This document shows positions 60,311 through 64,000 of a stretch of DNA of 64,000 nucleotides, piece after piece. The stretch lies in assembly GCF_002234615.1 (NCBI RefSeq), contig NZ_NMQW01000014.1, forward strand, positions 48,159 to 112,158, in the 5' to 3' direction. The notes below the pieces were generated by a model. It ran no database searches, was not told the DNA's origin, and saw only the letters and a program-made list of their open reading frames with translations. The DNA is from Paenibacillus rigui (GTDB lineage Bacteria > Bacillota > Bacilli > Paenibacillales > NBRC-103111). The position numbers and the translations under genes are program-made. How positions within the stretch are numbered: the stretch's first letter is position 1; every line of letters starts with the position of its first letter.

Positions 60311-61445
60311 TATCGAACAGTATGATGTGGTTGTTGTTGGTGGCGGTTTTTATGGTTGCAATATTGCATTACAAATGAAGCAGTACTTTTCAAGGGTTTT
60401 AATTATCGAAAAGAACTCTGACTTATTATCAAGAGCTTCCTTGATTAATCAAGCGCGTGTTCATAACGGATATCATTACCCTCGTAATATAATTACTGCG
60501 TATCGGTCTTTCATTAATTTCCCAAGATTTATACAAGATTTTAAATGTTGTATAGTTGATGATTTTGAGAAGCTTTACGCGATAGTAAGGAATACCTCAA
60601 AAGTAAATGCTTATCAGTTTTATAATATGTTTAATCAAATAGGGACTCCTATCGAAATTGCGGATTCGAGATATCAAAAACTATTTAATCCTAATTTATT
60701 AGAAGAAGTTTTTAAGGTAAAGGAGTTTGCTTTTGATGCAGTAATTTTGAAAGACATTTTAAAGGATAAGCTGGAAGCAGCGGGAATTACTGTTTTATAT
60801 GAAACGGAAGTACAGAAAGTAAAACAAGATCAAGATAAGGGAATTTTAGTTTCACTTTCCAACGATAAAGAATTATATGGAACCTATATATATAACTGTA
60901 CTTATTCCAATATAAACAAGATTCTGAAAAATTCTAATCTTCCCCTGCTTCCTTTTAAACATGAAGTCACTGAGATGGCATTAATAGAGATGCCGGATGA
61001 ACTAAAAAATGTAGGTATTACTGTAATGGATGGACCGTTTTTTTCTGCAATGCCGTATCCATCAGAAAAGTTACATTCGTTTAGTCATGTCAGATATACT
61101 CCTCATAGAAGCTGGAACGATTTAAATGACTTTATTGATGGAGAAGAACAATTACGAAAATCTAAATATAAGTCAAACTTTATTTATATGCTTAAAGATA
61201 CTGAGCGATATCTACCAGTTATAAGAGAAGCTAAGTACATTAAATCAATTTATGAAATAAAAACAGTTTTACTTCAAAATGAGGCAGATGATGGTCGGCC
61301 AATATTATTCAAGAAAAATTATGGTTTGGATAATTTTTCAATTATTATGGGTGGAAAAATAGATAACATTTACGACATTTTAGAATTAATAAATGAGACG
61401 AAGCAATTTTCGTATTATGGTAGTGATTCTGCTGCTAGTGTTTAA
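60303..61445 (+). CDS. FAD-dependent oxidoreductase (DAO family)
   Basis: 380 residues from ATG 60303, which gives the standard N-terminus Y-D-V-V-V-V-G-G-G-F-Y-G for FAD binding; ATG 60285 is an alternative. Characteristic are IEKNSDLLSRASLINQARVHNGYHYPR, where an active-site loop follows the dinucleotide fold, and the C-terminal segment FSIIMGGKIDNIYD that closes the FAD site. DAO-family enzymes oxidise C-N or C-O bonds, often of amino or glycerol groups. In a glycan cluster it may oxidise a lipid- or nucleotide-linked sugar or deaminate an amino sugar; this is inference. Confidence 0.78.
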   Translation: MGNIEQYDVVVVGGGFYGCNIALQMKQYFSRVLIIEKNSDLLSRASLINQARVHNGYHYPRNIITAYRSFINFPRFIQDFKCCIVDDFEKLYAIVRNTSKVNAYQFYNMFNQIGTPIEIADSRYQKLFNPNLLEEVFKVKEFAFDAVILKDILKDKLEAAGITVLYETEVQKVKQDQDKGILVSLSNDKELYGTYIYNCTYSNINKILKNSNLPLLPFKHEVTEMALIEMPDELKNVGITVMDGPFFSAMPYPSEKLHSFSHVRYTPHRSWNDLNDFIDGEEQLRKSKYKSNFIYMLKDTERYLPVIREAKYIKSIYEIKTVLLQNEADDGRPILFKKNYGLDNFSIIMGGKIDNIYDILELINETKQFSYYGSDSAASV

Positions 61446-61455
61446 GAAGGTGAAA

Positions 61456-61875
61456 ATGATAAATAATCTAATTAGGTATTTTTTTCGGAAATCATTTGTT
61501 ATTTATGGAGCGATCGGAGGATTCGTTACCTTAGTTCAAATTTCTTTACTTTTTTTTATGAGAAATTTCTTGAGAATTCAAGACTTCTTTTCTGTTTCAA
61601 TCGCTTATTTTGTAGCTCTTATCTTACATTATTTTTTGAATAAGCATATAACGTTTTTGATAAAAGAAAAGAAAGTTATAAGTTATATGTCTTTTAAATA
61701 TGTAATTGTAGTTGCTATATCTTATTGCATATACGTTTTTAATCTATATCTATTTCATGATGTATTAGGAATAGTTTTTTGGTTATCCTTAGTTTTAACA
61801 TTAGGTATTAACTTTATATTGAATTATATTTTTTACGAGAAAATTGTTTTTAGAAATAAGCCCTTGGAAGGATAG
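61456..61875 (+). CDS. GtrA-family membrane protein
   Basis: 139 residues from ATG 61456 behind AAGGTG, four membrane helices: FVIYGAIGGFVTLVQISLLFFM, FFSVSIAYFVALILHYFLNKHITF, YVIVVAISYCIYVFNLYLF, FWLSLVLTLGINFILNYIFYEKIVF. The FLNKHITF and LNYIFYEKIVF sequences are hallmark GtrA segments. GtrA is thought to flip undecaprenyl-phosphate-linked sugars. It fits with the DPM-like transferases upstream and the large membrane protein downstream. Confidence 0.88.
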   Translation: MINNLIRYFFRKSFVIYGAIGGFVTLVQISLLFFMRNFLRIQDFFSVSIAYFVALILHYFLNKHITFLIKEKKVISYMSFKYVIVVAISYCIYVFNLYLFHDVLGIVFWLSLVLTLGINFILNYIFYEKIVFRNKPLEG

Positions 61876-61885
61876 TATCTTTAAA

Positions 61886-63970
61886 ATGGTAAATTCATTT
61901 ATGAATAGAAGAACAGTAACAATTTGGTTCATTTTCATTTTAAGTTTTGCAACAATGACAGTTGGATTCTTTGGTAATTACTGGAAATCCGTGGATCAAG
62001 GATGGTTCGATTCGTTCCAAATAGATTCAGAATCTTTAGTCATTGGTAAAATGGTTAAATCAGAGAGAGAGGGTATATTCTCAAGCTCTGGTTTAATGGG
62101 CACTTTTAATAATATACCAAGTGGTGGGAATGATAAATTCTTAGACCAATATAAATTACTTAATGGTGAGTTAAATGGTGGGAAATATGAGAGGTATACT
62201 TCACAAATTGGCTTACAAGGAATAACTTTTAGTATAGTAGATAAAATTCTTCCATTTAAAAAGAAGCAAGATCTAATAAATTCTTTGAAATTTGTTAATT
62301 CATTAATTTTTTCTTTAATTTTAACTTTATTTGTCGTATGGATATATCTTGAGTTTAATTCTGTTTTTATTTCCATATTTTTACTGTTATCTACTTTATA
62401 TTCACAGTGGATAGTTTTATTTGGAAGAAATTTATATTGGATAATATGGACTATGTTTCTTCCATTTATTATTACCCTAATCTTTGTTTATTTTGAAGAT
62501 AAAAAAGGTAAGTTTCCGAAATATCTTTATGTGCTTTGCATTTATTTATCGGTATTCATAAAGTGTGCATCAGGATATGAGTATTTAAGCACTATTCTTT
62601 TGGCTATGATAACTCCGTTTATATATTATGGTTTTTCGAGAAAATGGGGAATAAGAGAAGTTATAAGAAAAATTACGTTGGCAGGCGTCACCTCAATAAT
62701 TTCTTTTTTGTCAACTATCTTAGTAAATTTATGGCAGTTAGCTATAGAGTTAGGTTCGTTTAAAGTCGCTGCAAATACAATTTGGTATAATGTTTTGAAA
62801 AGAACACATGCTACTGGAGATAATTTCTCAGCCAATTTAAGAGAGAGTTTAGATGCAAGTATTGTAACAGTACTAGAAAAATATTGGTCTGGCATAGTAA
62901 TTAATTTATCAAACATAATGCCCTCCTCATCTTTTATAATATTTTCTGCAGAGAAAATATTATTATTCTTTATCATTATAACTGCATTAGTATTTGCTTC
63001 AAATGAGTACTTTCCTACAATCGTTAGACAAAGAAACAAATTGATTTCTCTCTCAGTCACGCTATGGTTTTCGTTCTTAGCACCGATTTCTTGGTTTATT
63101 TTAGCAAAAGGCCATTCTTATATTCATACCCACATGAATCATGTATTGTGGCAGTTACCTTTTACACTTTATGGTTTTGCATTAATTGGTGTTATATTAG
63201 AAAGTATGGTTTTAGATTTGAATTTAAAATATCCCCTTTTTAAGAAAGGTTTATTAGGGCTACTTATAATAATTTTACTTGGTTTCGCCTACTCCACATA
63301 CTCCAATTCTAAAATTCAGGAAAGAAAAATAGATGAACTAATTAATAAATCAGTTTCAAGTATTACATTGGAGGATTATAAAATTTTTATTAATATTGAG
63401 AATAATAAAATAATTTATGTAGATTTAGATAAAAAAAATGATAATATAAAGCTAGCAAACAAATTCTATTTGCATATTATCCCTCTTGATAATAATTTCT
63501 TATCTGGGGAGAGGAGACAGTATGGCTTTGATAATTTAGATTTTTACTTTACTCAAGATAAAATTAAAACATTTAGCAAATATCACGGATTTAATATTGT
63601 TGTAAAAGACTTGCCTCCATATGGAATAAAAAAAATAGAAACCGGCCAATTTAATGACAAGGAAAGAATTTGGGGAAAAGTAATTGATATTTCATATGAT
63701 AGTTACAAAACTAGAGATATAATTCCAGGAAAGGTGAATGATGACAATTGGACAAATGGTATTTCAACTAATAAAAAGATTATCTTATTGAAGTATAACC
63801 TGGAAAATGTTTCAAATATATCAAAAGCTCAATTCGTCATATTAAAAGATGGTAGTAAAGTAAAAATAACAAGTATTGAGTTTATTTACCCTGATTGGAT
63901 TCATGTAAACCTTGAAACAGAAATAGATCCAATTAATGGGTATCCCAATAAGATTGATATTTTAGAATAA
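61886..63970 (+). CDS. Large polytopic membrane protein, possible GT-C glycosyltransferase
   Basis: 694 residues from ATG 61886 (GAAGGAT upstream; ATG 61901 is an alternative). About ten helices occupy residues 10-475, with a large loop after helix 1 containing GNYWKSVDQGWFDSF and EREGIF, and a soluble C-terminal domain of about 215 residues. After GtrA and a GtrB-like transferase this is the expected place for the third component, a GT-C enzyme that transfers sugar from the lipid carrier on the outer face. No recognised GT-C motif was identified, so this rests on topology and context. The stop lies 30 bases before the window end. Confidence 0.6.
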   Translation: MVNSFMNRRTVTIWFIFILSFATMTVGFFGNYWKSVDQGWFDSFQIDSESLVIGKMVKSEREGIFSSSGLMGTFNNIPSGGNDKFLDQYKLLNGELNGGKYERYTSQIGLQGITFSIVDKILPFKKKQDLINSLKFVNSLIFSLILTLFVVWIYLEFNSVFISIFLLLSTLYSQWIVLFGRNLYWIIWTMFLPFIITLIFVYFEDKKGKFPKYLYVLCIYLSVFIKCASGYEYLSTILLAMITPFIYYGFSRKWGIREVIRKITLAGVTSIISFLSTILVNLWQLAIELGSFKVAANTIWYNVLKRTHATGDNFSANLRESLDASIVTVLEKYWSGIVINLSNIMPSSSFIIFSAEKILLFFIIITALVFASNEYFPTIVRQRNKLISLSVTLWFSFLAPISWFILAKGHSYIHTHMNHVLWQLPFTLYGFALIGVILESMVLDLNLKYPLFKKGLLGLLIIILLGFAYSTYSNSKIQERKIDELINKSVSSITLEDYKIFINIENNKIIYVDLDKKNDNIKLANKFYLHIIPLDNNFLSGERRQYGFDNLDFYFTQDKIKTFSKYHGFNIVVKDLPPYGIKKIETGQFNDKERIWGKVIDISYDSYKTRDIIPGKVNDDNWTNGISTNKKIILLKYNLENVSNISKAQFVILKDGSKVKITSIEFIYPDWIHVNLETEIDPINGYPNKIDILE

Positions 63971-64000
63971 GGGGCTAGATAATTAGGGCTTGCTGAATAA

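Overview
This window looks like a chromosomal segment of a Gram-positive, spore-former-type Firmicute, most likely in the Paenibacillaceae. The signs are sigma-A promoters with AGGAGG ribosome sites, T-box and guanine-riboswitch leaders, a CIRCE-controlled groESL operon, SLH-domain S-layer-type proteins with signal peptides, and a gene order (ydiF-like ABC-F ATPase, moaC, tatA-tatC, groES-groEL) that matches the Bacillus subtilis ydi/groESL neighbourhood. No rRNA, tRNA, CRISPR array or insertion sequence was seen.

Layout. Bases 1-10 kb hold a small membrane protein, a secreted helical-repeat protein, a beta-lactamase-fold hydrolase, a thiol peroxidase, a polysaccharide deacetylase, and a moxR / DUF58 / transglutaminase trio. 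Bases 10-14 kb hold guaA and a purine permease behind a guanine riboswitch. Bases 14-18 kb hold a PadR / DUF2269 / DoxX group on the minus strand and leuA behind two tandem leucine T-boxes. Bases 18-24 kb hold two clusters of DnaA-box sequences around a large membrane protein and the ABC-F gene. Bases 24-31 kb hold molybdopterin genes, tatAC and groESL. Bases 31-37 kb hold a gene remnant, a 56-residue protein and a SWIM-protein / SNF2-helicase operon.

From about 37 kb to the right edge the theme is the cell surface. Two SLH-anchored exported proteins and a Wzy/O-antigen-ligase-type membrane protein (a likely S-layer oligosaccharyltransferase, WsfB-like) are on the minus strand. They face a long, visibly AT-rich plus-strand glycan locus: galU, two GT2-GT4 fusion glycosyltransferases, a GT4, a hotdog protein without the FabZ histidine, the Wzm/Wzt ABC glycan exporter, a double-methyltransferase protein with a coiled-coil tail, and a second block of sugar-modifying and membrane glycosyltransferases. 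Interleaved with the exporter is a complete CMP-Kdo pathway (kdsB, kdsC, kdsA, kdsD). Kdo is the classical lipid A-core sugar of Gram-negatives, and nothing here suggests LPS.

Working model (inference): galU and the transferases build a glycan on undecaprenyl phosphate. The methyltransferase/coiled-coil protein, possibly with Kdo, caps and measures the chain. Wzt recognises the cap through its C-terminal domain and Wzm exports the chain. The WsfB-like ligase then attaches it to the neighbouring SLH proteins. The initiating phosphoglycosyltransferase and an obvious Kdo transferase are not in the window.

Other structure: three copies of a dispersed palindromic element lie in the intergenic regions at 3.2, 10.0 and 21.3 kb, one of them inside the loop of a terminator.
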